Assembly: GCA_028023455.1 (NCBI GenBank)
Contig: JAQFVV010012499.1
Coordinates: 810,001 to 874,000, forward strand
Direction: 5' to 3'
DNA length: 64,000 nt
From: Epiperipatus broadwayi
Taxonomy: Eukaryota; Onychophora; Udeonychophora; Euonychophora; Peripatidae
Below, one piece after another: positions 37,185 through 49,012 of this stretch; positions within the stretch are counted from its first letter, which is position 1, and every line of letters starts with the position of its first letter. The notes below the pieces were generated by a model. The model was not told where the DNA came from. It was given only the letters and a program-made list of their open reading frames with translations, and did not search any database. The translations under genes and the position numbers were made by a program.

Positions 37185-38360
37185 TTAGCTCTGGAACTGA
37201 CACATTGGGTATTTCATGATTTGATGTTGAATTTCAGTATAGTTTCCTCAAAGCAGAAATTAGATCAAATTATAATAAAATGTATGATTAGGCTTTTATA
37301 AAACTGTGCCTTGATATATTTAGTGAAGTGAACAAATGAATGATATTTTATTTATTTATTTATTTATTATATTAAACATCCTACATCAATTATTTGTTAA
37401 TCATAAAATTGTAAATAAATATTAATTTATAATTAAACTTACTGTGCCGTTGCTATTTGTCATTCATAAAAACAGAAATCCTATATCTTGAATGGAGCAT
37501 ACATTGGAGTACATATTGTTGTCAGTATGACAGAAAAGTCTTGGTAATATTCTGAGAAAACATTTGAATGCTTTTGTCCTTGGTAATTTATGATGTGTAG
37601 CGTGCGATAAAATCCCATTTGTCTTTTCCATCATTTTAGCTTTACTTTGTTGATTCTAGTACATGATATAAAATTGATTGATTTTATAAACTTGTAAACA
37701 GATTTACCAGATAATGCTATGATTGAATTTATTTTCATAATGTCATAATTGTAATTCATCAAACATAACAAGAGTCTCTTTGATATTTATTAAATTATAA
37801 ATGGAAAGAACCCAAGTTTTCCATGCTTATTATTATTGCAAAGCTCATACCTAGACTAGCATTTGTACCAAAATTATATATGTCATTTTAAAATTCATAA
37901 TGTTTAATAGTTTCACAAATTATACTATCTTGTCCATGGTCGTCCATAAGGTCTCATGCAATGAAAAATTGCAGATTAAAGTTGTGAAAGATGAGAAAAT
38001 TACGTATTAATAATTTGTCTAATGTACTTTCACATACTGCTCCGATGGATCTTTGCGGTGAACCCGGGCCGTGACTAGATTAGATCATAACAATTTCATG
38101 TTATATTATTAATTTTGTTTGGGTGATGTGATCAGACTTTTCAGTTACAATTTTTAACGTGCTATGTGGTAGGTTTGATTACTTACATTTATCACGTGTT
38201 CCATATTTCGGTTATAATATATACACGTGTGTGTATTGAAGAGTAATATACACTTATTCTATCCCATTCAAAGTTTATCAACAAAACATGGTCTATTATT
38301 TATTATGTATGATGTGTGTGAAGAGAGCTGGGGTGTATATTGTGGTTTCACTATAATTGT
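37185..38360. other. AT-rich intergenic DNA
   Basis: Contains a short TTTA repeat near 37348-37370 and a small G+C-rich patch at about 38040-38085 (GCGGTGAACCCGGGCCGTGA) in otherwise AT-rich sequence. The patch is too short to assign. Confidence 0.35.
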
Positions 38361-38362
38361 AT

Positions 38363-38479
38363 AAATCACTTTTAGCTGAGAGGTCAGCAACAGCTGCTTT
38401 ACAAGCAGTTGTCCCGGGTTAGCGGGTTGGCTTCCCGGCTGATGCTATGACACATGGGAGGAAAAAATCACTTTTAGCT
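38363..38479 (+). mobile_element. Very short retroposed insertion with 15-bp target duplication
   Basis: A perfect direct repeat AAATCACTTTTAGCT at 38363-38377 and 38465-38479 brackets an 87-bp G+C-rich insert whose 3' side ends GACACATGGGAGGA with a short A tail. A variable-length target duplication plus a 3' A tail is the signature of LINE-mediated retroposition. The insert contains GTTGTCCCGGGTTAGCGGGT and GGCTGATGCTATGACACAT; the latter recurs at 39977. It is probably the 3' end of a longer element, truncated at its 5' end. Confidence 0.85.
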
Positions 38480-38489
38480 ATTTTAATTT

Positions 38490-39960
38490 TAGATATTCCT
38501 ACAGATTTTTCTTATCCAATTTTTATCAATCAGATTTAATTAATACAATTCTGGTTTCCTAAGTATTTTATAAAAAAAAAATATTATTCATTCCTAATTT
38601 TAAAAATTCTTTAATTATTTTATATACCTTATATATAATAAAATACAATGTGCAGTCGTATATAACAGTAATATTAAAAAATAGTTTAAAGCATTTAGCA
38701 TTGAAACCCTAAATATTCGTCAAACTATAATATGTTCTTAGCATTCTCATTTATCATGACGCTGATAAAAATATTTCAAAGCTAATTTTAAAAAGTACCT
38801 ATATCAATTTCTTTCATTGAAGTATAGAGATGATAATAAAAGATACAAATGAACTATAGATAAACAATAGTTTGAGAAATGTAAAAATCAAAAAATGGTA
38901 TATCAAGATATCGAATAGACACACTAAAAGAATTTGATATCATGAGTATAATATATATGATTGGTTTGTACTGTCGTCACAAAACTCGCCTTTAACCTTC
39001 TTTTTCATTACTTTTTTTAACTTTCCAGCATTTTTTTAAACTTATTTGTCAAATTACCTACTGATATAAGAATAGCTGCCAATGATTTATATATAATATT
39101 TAAAAAAAAATATTTAGAAAGATAAATTTAAAGCTAGAAGTAAAAAAATAAAAGTCCCGGCTCTATTCAAATGCATAAAAAATTTAGAGATTTAATTATA
39201 AGTACTTTAGGTATCACGCAAGCAACAGTAAAAATAAGTGAAGTGACAAGTATTTTAAATTAACGTTCATCGAAACGAACGAAAGAAAAGAAGGTTCTGT
39301 AAATTTAAAGTAGAGTAATAATAATACTAAAAAAAAGAAATGAATTTAATAAAAACACCATTAATGGTGAAATGTGAATAAAAATGTTAAGCTTGTTCTT
39401 TTTCATAAAGTGAAAAGATAATTACGACCATCCAATTAAATATTACTTTATCCATTAAGAGCGATACAAATTACAATAGTTTAAATGGCTTTTAAATCCT
39501 TTTATTAAAATTGTTAACGAGGAAGACTAACAAGTGAAGCCTTTAGTAAGATTAAAAAGAACGTTAGAGCTTGAAATATATTTCTTTTTACAAGTAAACT
39601 TCGTAATAATTTATAATTTTTAAAATTAGATATTATAAGATTGCACGGGAAAAAATTTTAACTGCCAAATTCGACATATGACGTTAAACACAAATTCTTG
39701 CCATACATTTAGATTGTTATCAAAATATTTATTAAACAGAATTGTGATATATTTACAAAGGAAGTAAAAATCGCTACTACAATTACCCAAAGAATAATAT
39801 AAAGTGGCCAATTACAGAAAAGAGTTAGCAGCGCATACCTCATCTAAAAAATTAATAAATAATGCTTTGAATTTAGTTATATATATATAATGTTTGTATG
39901 AAAGCGCAGCGTAGTCCTTCCTTAAGAAAAGTTGTGTGAATAAAGTTTAACCCAAATAAA
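38490..39960. other. AT-rich intergenic DNA
   Basis: A-rich on the plus strand with some G+A stretches. The minus frame at 39626-39811 has no recognisable features. Confidence 0.35.
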
Positions 39961-39976
39961 AAAATTGTTTTTTTTT

Positions 39977-39998
39977 CACGGCCAATGCTTTGACACAT
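39977..39998 (+). mobile_element. 22-bp retroposed 3' end, second copy
   Basis: CACGGCCAATGCTTTGACACAT is followed by a run of A. It matches the terminal block of the insert at 38378-38464 (CGGC, two variable bases, ATGCT, one variable base, TGACACAT). Near-direct repeats of A-run, ATTG and T-run lie on both sides, which could be the target duplication. Because the flanks are homopolymers, the duplication is less certain than at 38.4 kb. Confidence 0.5.
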
Positions 39999-40494
39999 AA
40001 AAAAAAAAGATTGTTTTTTTTTTTCTGTTATGTTTCAACTTAATATTTATTAAACTTCCAACTTGTCTATTAAATGTTTTAAATTCCAGTTATATTGTAC
40101 ATACAAACATTTTGCAGATATGTTTTAAAATTCAAGTTCAAAATCATAACTAAAGTCTAATAATAGTTCACTGCGGCTTATGTTTTAGTCGTTTACGCAG
40201 TTAGTTTTTTTTATTAAAAATTGTATATTTAGTGCATATATAGACCTTGAAAACAGTCTTTATTTTATAAGTGTTATTTATTTATAAATTGAAATTTATT
40301 GTAATTGTTTTGTTTGCTAATAATAGTAATATTTGCTGAGGTTTTTTCAAATATGTAAATGCTATTTATTTGTTTGTTAAATATAGTACAGTAAATGTTT
40401 TTGTTTTTTTTTAATTTGTTTTAATATTTGCTAATTGTTTCTTTTGTTTTTGCTATGGCGGCGAAGGTAGTGATGATGACCTCTGATCATATAT

Positions 40495-41660
40495 TTAACT
40501 ATTTATTTATCTATACACCAACCTATCTATCTACTTTTCTGCCTATTTATTTACTTATCTGACATTCTGTTTATTTATGCATTCATTCATCCATTAATCT
40601 TTTTATCCTATTATCTTTATATTTTTCATTCATCATCCATATTTATTCATTAATCGATTAGAATATTTATCTATCTATATATCTTATATATATATCCGTT
40701 CATTCATCCCTCTCTATTTACCTAGCCAGATATTTTATTTATTTATCTGCTTATTATCCTGTCTGCCTATCAACTTATTTATCTGTCTAATTTTACTATT
40801 TATCTGAATTTCTGTCTCAATGTCTATTCACTCATTCATCTATCTATCCATCCATTAGTTTATTTATCTATTTATTTATTCATTCGTTTATCTAAATAGA
40901 TGAGGAATTAAGCAAATAGATAGATAGAATGGATGGTTGGATAGATAGATGAATGAATAAATAAATATATTTTTGCAAAAACATATGATCTCCATTATAT
41001 CTGTTTTATGTTTGACTATTTATTCATTCATCCAAACATCCATCTATTTAAATATATACCTATCTACAACTAATCTATTCGTGTATTAGCAATCTCTCTG
41101 CCTATATACCCATCTATTCATTTATTAGCAATCTATCTACCTATATACCCATCTATCTACCTATCTACTTATCTGACTATCTATTTGCCTGTTTATTTCT
41201 GTTTATCTATTTACCTATTTATTCAACAATCTATATATCAGTAATTTGTCTGTCACAAATCCATTGATCTACACATGTATCTATATATCTGTTTTTGTAC
41301 ATAACCATTTATTCACTCATTTATTTATGTAAGTATTTATCCATCCATCCTATATATTTACTTATCTATGTATTTACCTGCTTATTTATGTGTCTATATG
41401 AAGAGATGGGAAGTGATAACCATAGACTTAAGATAGATAAGTGGATGGATGGATAGACAGATAGACAGGAAAATAGTTTAAAATGCAGATAAATAGATAG
41501 ATAAGTATATAAATAAAGAGAAAAGATAGTCAGACAATCAGACATGTAGTTAGATAGATAGGGAAGTAAGTAGATAAATAGATGAAATGGTTGGATGGAT
41601 AATTAGAGAGATAATGGATGAATAGAGAAATAGAAAGATATATAGTAAAGATAAATACAT
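40495..41660. repeat. Degenerate tetranucleotide region that switches strand
   Basis: Interrupted TATC/TATT/CATC units fill 40495-40890. Then 40900-40970 carries GATA/GAAT/GGAT units, 41010-41400 returns to TATC-type units, and 41430-41660 is again GATA/GGAT-type. Complementary units therefore alternate along one strand. The sequence is old, with many variant units. Confidence 0.85.
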
Positions 41661-41697
41661 CAGTTGGTAAATATAGATGGTTGGATGGATAGATATA

Positions 41698-41717
41698 TAG
41701 CTAGCTAGCTAGATAGG

Positions 41718-41793
<76 letters not shown>

Positions 41794-41825
41794 TAGAGAG
41801 AGAGATAGGCAGACAGACAGACAGA

Positions 41826-41857
<32 letters not shown>

Positions 41858-41874
41858 GAGACAGACAGACAGAC

Positions 41875-41940
<66 letters not shown>

Positions 41941-41962
41941 CGAGAGAGATAGGCAGACAGAC

Positions 41963-42052
<90 letters not shown>

Positions 42053-42110
42053 ACAGACAGACAGAGAGACAGACAGACAGACAGACAGATAGACAGACAG
42101 ACAGACAGAC

Positions 42111-42150
<40 letters not shown>
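41698..42150. repeat. (GATA)n/(GACA)n compound microsatellite
   Basis: Long pure GATA blocks alternate with GACA and GAGA blocks; the pattern GATA, GAGAGA, GGCA, GACA, GATA occurs at least twice, which suggests duplication of a higher-order unit. The minus-strand frame through it encodes only Ser-Ile-Tyr-Leu and Ser-Val-Cys-Leu repeats. Confidence 0.97.
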
Positions 42151-42153
<3 letters not shown>

Positions 42154-42711
42154 CAGAAGTTGACATCATTTTTACTTTGCTGCCACAACAAATGTAAAAA
42201 ATAATTAACAAATATTAAAATAACTAATAAAAATTAAAACCAAATTTCAAAAAACCATTTACATGTCACTATTATTAACAAACAACATTTACAGTTAAAA
42301 AAAACTTTAAAAAAAATTCAATTACCTAATATTACTTTTATTAACGAACAAACAAAATTACAATAAATTGCTAAAAACTCTTGTAACAAATAAAGTATAT
42401 TTACGGAATAAATAAAAAAAATTAAGCAAATTCCCGCTTCAATTTTTGTTTAATGTATAAGACATTCTTTGTTTCCACTTCACATCTAGATGATATCATG
42501 AGGACATATCTGAAATGTATTTCTACTTTTTTCCCAATCAGGTATTTAGAGGTAATATTATATCTATTTACTGTTCAAAAGTGATCATGATAAAATAAGT
42601 ATTTTTCACATAATTAATTTTATCGAACTCTGTTATGTGGTTCTATTTCCATTTCATTTATCATTATATATATATATAGAGAGAGAAAGTAGATATACAG
42701 AGTTTAATATA

Positions 42712-45600
42712 TATATATTGTAATGGAATAATAATTGATCTACTACGTTATCCCTTTACTGGTTTGGTCAGCCTTTTGTAATGAAAGAAAAAAATATTGC
42801 ACTACAGAGTTTAGACAACGATTTATTACTGACACAAAAATAAAATAAAAGATAATGAAGAAAATACTCTCATGATTTAAATATTATTTATAACAGAGCA
42901 AATCATGTACCAATAAATAGTAATTCTGTTATAACCTGTATAAAATTATAAAGCTCAGTCCTTAGTTATACTGAATTAAAATATTGATGACAGTCTTTAT
43001 TAAAATGTAATTTATCCAGATAGCAAACAAAATCATCACTTCAGATATTACCAAATCCATTTATTATTGCAAAATAAACTACAATAAGCAGGGAAATCAT
43101 ATGTCATTATCCTAAACAATGATATATGCTTAAGATATCCATTTAATTTGTAATTGAATAAAACCAAAATCAAATCAATGATCAACTAAGTTTTAATATA
43201 CATTAAACTAATCAAATATTACATATAGTAATGTAAATTTATGATAAAATTTAATGATCTTCCCTAACTAAATAAACCAGTTTATAAAAGGTTATGAAAA
43301 TGTTGAGAGAATGTTTAGAAGCCTGCAATATCTATAATGTTTAATGAAATCATTAATCAGTTTTATATCTAGTTTAATAAAATGTTAAAAATAATAATAA
43401 CTTATCTTCCCTATACTTTACATCAATATACTATTATTGCTTAAATTATATACTAAAATGAAATGATTTACAAAAACACATTACCAATGGACCTATTAGG
43501 TATTCTTTTTTTAAATGTGCAATCATATCATTATATCAAATATAAAGAACATTTCTATTGAATAGTTACTGAATCACAATTAACGAATTCTATGGATCTA
43601 CTTTAAATTTCTTGTAAATCCATTATTAAAATGGATTTTATAACAACTAAACCCTATAAACAATTATTGGCTTTTTTATTTAAATCAAACATACATATTA
43701 AAATGTAATAGCTAATTATATTAATGACTCACATCAAAGAAGTTTAAAGATAAATAAGACAGATCATTCTGACTAATAACAGAATAAAATCTATTAAGAC
43801 TTTTATAACTGGACAAGATAAGCTCTTAATAATTAACTATGAACTAATGAAATCATTTATACAACTGATATTAACTCATATAAAGTGAGCAACTATTTCA
43901 GTATAATGGCAATATAAAATATATATCTAATTAGTCTTAACAATAATTGTATAATAAAATATATATGTATATAACCATATTTCACTAATCATTATAAATC
44001 TTATTTTTAGATTATGATTCAATGATCAAAAGAAAAATAAAGTTTTTCTTATATAGACAGTTCATCTTATCTTCTATAAATTTATTGTTATAAATTGGTT
44101 TGCCTATTTATAAAACAATTAGACAAGTCTATTAGATTTGGATTAACTTTAAATTTATTGATTTATAATAACAATTAATAATGATAATAATAATAAAATT
44201 TACTATATGCAATTGATTAAAAGTGTTAGCAGTTGATAGCATAAATACTATTTCTCTTTTTAATATATAATAAATTTGATTATCTATTGCTCTAATAATT
44301 TGTAACAAATAAATAAACATATGTGAATTATAAAAGTACATTGTACAACAATATACTATATATAAACTGAAGGAGGGGTTCCAAATATCTTCCTTAAACT
44401 TTAAATTGAATATATAATGATAAGAAATGTAATTAAATAAAATTGAATTTTATTTATTCATTAATATAATTTCTAAATAATTGAACCAACATGAAAATCT
44501 ATTGTATTCAAACCCTTCTATATGAATATCCCCAAGTTAAATTTTAAATTAAAAAAATGAATATTTGAAAATATGAAGTCATGAATTAATAATCTATATC
44601 GTCAAATAATAGATTAAACTAAAAACAAGAATCTCTCCAATCTTTTATTGCATGGATAGCTTATATAATAAATTATACAAATTATTTGATCCAATATTTT
44701 AAAATAGAAATATGAATAAAACATACATTTTTAATGAAAAATATACACACAGCTATCATACCTCATAGGTGAAAGTCTCATTTTTTCATTTTACTCACTG
44801 TTCCATTGTAGCTCCTACATTCATTGTTTCTGATTTAAATACAATGAAATGATAACTTATAAGGTAGAGAAGAGACAAGCGTGAATAATAATAATTGAAG
44901 ATTTGAATTCAAATACTTTTTTTAAAATTCTGATATTTTCTTTCAAAAACATAAATATGTTCTACCTTTTAAATAACAGTTACTTGATTGATGCAAACTC
45001 TTCACATCACCAGTATTGTCATTTATTTGGTAATGATATATGAAGAGAGGTGTTCTTTTATTGACAGAATTATGGTCAAGACATATAATAAATGCTAGTA
45101 TTTTTTCCAAGTCACTGAGGTGAAATTTCAATTATTTAATATCACATTGAAACTAGATCAATCAATCTCATACAATTCTTTAATCAAAAATATGAAATCC
45201 ATATAGATATAATGATGTTTGTATTTATCTTTAATAGATAATTGGAATCCCAAATTTTAATAATGAAATATTTTATATCTTACATGGAATAAAAATAAAT
45301 TTTGATTTTTTTTTTACTCTTTTATAATACATCCTGTCATTTTTTCTTGGAATTTTATCAACATACTGCCCCAAACCAAATCAGCAGGTAGTTTAAGTTT
45401 TTATTCTTCCATTATTTTAGCAATTAATTGCTTTTAAAGAAAAAATAACAATTTCTAAAGTTGAATTTAAAAGCATCTGTTCTAGAAAATAATAAAAGAT
45501 AGGAAGACATGAGCTAAAGTAGTTCAGTCCTATTTATAACATATTTTTGCTGCCATGAATGTTGCTAGGATAACTATTCAACTAAACTCAGTGGCAAATC
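42712..45600. repeat. Long direct repeat, left copy (LTR-like)
   Basis: About 2.9 kb match 47402-50405 in the same orientation. Paired landmarks (left/right copy) are AATGGAATAATAATTGATC at 42722/47412, CAATGGACCTATTA at 43488/48240, ACTATATATAAACTGAAGGA at about 44353/49160 and TTGCTAGG near 45564/50363. The offset grows from about 4690 to 4800 bp through indels. Divergence is clear but modest. The left edge is TGTAATGG, so the minus-strand repeat would end in CA as LTRs do. No promoter or polyadenylation signal could be singled out in such AT-rich DNA. Confidence 0.85.
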
Positions 45601-45639
45601 TTTGGTATAAGAATATTGATAAAATACATTAATATTGGA

Positions 45640-47291
45640 TCCAAAATTATTATTTTATATCTTTATCTCTTTCAGTAATTTCTTTATTAATAATACTTCT
45701 GTTATTGACAAACAATATACTATTTAATATTTCTTTTATAGAAACTAAATACCTCCTAAAATCTATTCATATTATTAAATGTCACTAGTTAATATCTAAT
45801 ATTCATATGTTTTCATTACTTCACATTTCTGAAGAGCTTCATAATATTCTGTTTGGTTTTTGGATTTTCTTTTGCTTTTTTACTGATATCTCTTCCTTGT
45901 ATCCAAAATTATAATTTGTCTCATCATATTGTGTTTATTTATTTATTTTAAAATGTTCCTATAAAATTATCTTTTATTTTCAACTCATACATAAACACAT
46001 TAATTGTTAATCAAATCATGGGCTTTGAGGATATATCATCCAAATTTATCTCCATTTAATTTTCGATTACTTTCAATATTTCTGAATAAAATCAGAGAAA
46101 TGTCACTATTCACATTATCATCTACTTTAAGGTTGTTGCTACTATAGATTTTCTAATGGAACAAAGACTTAATCTGTTTTTCAGAGGGTTTATTATGGCC
46201 AATACTACTTTCATAATCATTTCCCACCCTTTTTTTGTCACATAATATATGGCTTTATATCCTTGTTCTACAAATCTATAATCTGTATTATCACCAGATT
46301 TACTTTCAAAATTTTTAATTCCTTTGGCCTTAATTTTATTTTTCAACCACACTTCATTTACAATTCTCTATCTGCAGTCTTTACTTTTTCAGGGTATTGT
46401 AACTTCTCAACATTTGAAAGCTGCATATCTAAGCTTTTCTGCTCATTCATATACCTTATTTCTACTAAATCATCAGAACTATTTATTTCTACCTTTTCAA
46501 AACTTTCAACCATTGTTACTATTTTTAATGGCACTTGTTCTGACACCTTATAATTTTCTATTTCTGTTTCTTCACATTCTACCTTCATATAACATGGAAT
46601 GTCTTTTAATTCCCTTCTAATATTAATTATCACTAATGTAGATGTCTTCTGAGCATCCTCATAATTTTGTTCAATTTTAAAATACCTTTTCTCCAAATTT
46701 TGATAACAAATTATACAGATTTGAACTTCATCATCTAAAATGTTAAGCCTAATATCTGGGAATTTCTGTGATATATCTATTGGGTCACTAAATTCATTAA
46801 ATCTATGATCACATATATCATCAGATTCCTTCAATTTAGTATCCAAATTGCATTTATACTTGTCAAACCTCACAATAGTAGCATTCAATTTTTCATAAAT
46901 CAATTTTATTATTTATATCTTCCCTTAGTTCTTTGTTTTCTCTACTTATATCTCTATATTTATTATTTGTATTTTCTCTTATCTCTTTATTTTCTCTACT
47001 TATATTTCTATTTTGATTATCAACCTTTTCCATAAATTTTTTTGGAATTTCATAGATACATCTTTCATGTTCTAAAAATGATCTTACCTTATTGGTTTCC
47101 ATCTTATGTATTACTCTATAGCAAATATAATACCCCCCTCCTTTTTTAGAATACATTATAAAATACTTTTTTGTAATTACTCTTTCATAAAACATATCTG
47201 CCCATCTAACCTTCCAACAACTGATAAAACTCACAAAAAGCAATAACAATAAAATTCTAAATATATTACTCCACTCCTTGATATAATACAA
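45640..47291 (-). pseudogene. Frameshifted ORF with hydrophobic N-terminus and coiled coil, family unknown
   Basis: Between the two long direct repeats the minus strand has a chain of open frames. The first (47291-46893, 132 codons) has a hydrophobic stretch IFRILLLLLFVSFI and repeated SRENKE heptad-like units. The second (46903-46358) is acidic and Lys/Glu-rich, with NLEKRYFKIEQNYEDAQKTS. The third (46352-46122) includes RFVEQGYKAIYYVTKKGWEM. A further frame (about 46140-46035) includes NVNSDISLILFRNIESN. The frames abut or overlap by a few bases, as expected for one protein of over 400 residues broken by single-base indels. No intron signals are needed. I recognise no domain; it could be a transposon accessory protein or a captured gene. 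Confidence 0.5.
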
Positions 47292-47340
47292 TCAGCTACA
47301 AAACTACATTAATGCATATAAATATGATATCATGTTTTTT

Positions 47341-47404
47341 GGCATGTATATGAGACTCAAACCTTGGTCTTTAATCAGTTAATCAGGCAGAGATGTGTTG
47401 CACC
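47341..47404 (-). other. tRNA-like segment or primer-binding-like site beside the right long repeat
   Basis: On the minus strand, directly inside the right long repeat, the sequence reads TGGTGCAACACATCTCTGCC, then CTGATTAACTGA and GGTTTGAGTCTC. The first block begins TGG at the place where an LTR retrotransposon would have its primer-binding site. The whole also looks like a decayed tRNA-derived SINE head with a B box. A similar sequence was not seen inside the left repeat. Confidence 0.3.
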
Positions 47405-48949
47405 ACTTTATAATGGAACAATAATCGATCCTTTACTCTATTATCCATTTACAGGTTTGGTTAGTCTTGTGTAATGAAACAAAAAAAATTACCTTACAGG
47501 TTTTAGACAATCATTTATTACTGACAAAAAATTAAAATGAAAGACAATGAAGAAATGCCCTTATGGTTAAAATATTATTTATGACACAGTAAATTATATA
47601 CCAATAAATATTAACTTTGTTATAACCTGTATAAAATTATAAAGCTCAGATGTGAGTTATGTTATGCAATGGCAATGTTTCCAATAAATAATTATTTGAT
47701 TGTCCACTACACTGAATTAAAATACTGATGACAATCTTCATTAAAACCTAATTCATCCAGATAGTATTTAAAACAAAAGAAAAGAAACAAAATCATCACT
47801 TCAAATATCATCAAATCCATTCATTATCCCAAGATAAACTACAACAAGCAAGAAATCATATGTCAATGTTTTAAACAATGATATATGCTTAAGTTATCCA
47901 TTTAATTTTTAAGTGAATTAAACCAAAATCAAATCAATAAACAACTAAATTCTAATATACATTACTAATCAAATATTACATATAGTAATGTAAATTTATG
48001 ATAAAGTTTAATGATTTTCCATAACTAAATAAACCAGTTTATAAAAGATTATGATAACATTTAGAGATTGTTTTATAAGGTTAAAACATCTATAATGTTT
48101 AAATAAAGTAAATTATCAATCAGTTTTATATCTAGTTTAATAGAATATTAAAAATAATAATAATTCATCTCCACTATATCCATATACTATTATTGTTTAA
48201 ATTATATATTAAAATGAAATGATTAACAAGAACACATTACCAATGGACCTATTAAATAATATGTATTTGTAATATCCAATCATATTATTATATCTAAAAT
48301 AAAGAAGATCTCTATTCAATATTTATTGAATAACAATTAACAAATCCTATCTGTCTATTTTAAATTTCCTGTAAATCAATTATTAAATAGATTTTATGAC
48401 AACTAAACCATATAAACAATTATTGGCCTTTTGTTTAAGTCAAAATAGAAATTAAAATTTAATAGTTAATTATAATTATGATCCACCTCAAAGTAGTTTA
48501 AAGATAATTAATGCACATCAGTCTGTCTAATGACAGAATAAAATATATCAAGATCTCTATAATTAGAGAAGATAAGCTCTTAATAATTAACCATGATCTA
48601 ATGAAATTATGTATACAACTGATATTAACTAATATAAATCAAACAACTATTTCAATGTAATGACAATATAAAATTTATATCTAGTTAGGATTAACAAGAA
48701 TCGTATAATAAAATATACATGCATATAATCATACTTTATTTACCAATATTGGTTTGATTTTTAGTTTATGATTCAATGATCAAAAGAAAAATAAAGTTTT
48801 TTTTATATAGAGAGTTCATATTATTGTCTATACATTTATTGTTATAAATTGATTTGCCTGCTTATAAAACAATTAGACAAATCTATTAGAGTTCAATTAA
48901 CTTTAAATTTATTAATTTATAATAACATAATAATAATAACAACAACAAC

Positions 48950-49012
<63 letters not shown>

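Noticed and set aside
38040-38085. CpG-island-like patch
   Set aside because: Only about 45 bp long and without neighbouring CpG enrichment.
41705-42211. 168-codon minus-strand open frame, the second longest in the window
   Set aside because: Microsatellite translation again; no non-repetitive coding content.
46263-47035. Plus-strand open frames opposite the coiled-coil ORF
   Set aside because: They are hydrophobic shadow frames (Phe/Leu/Tyr-rich) on the strand complementary to a Lys/Glu-rich ORF.
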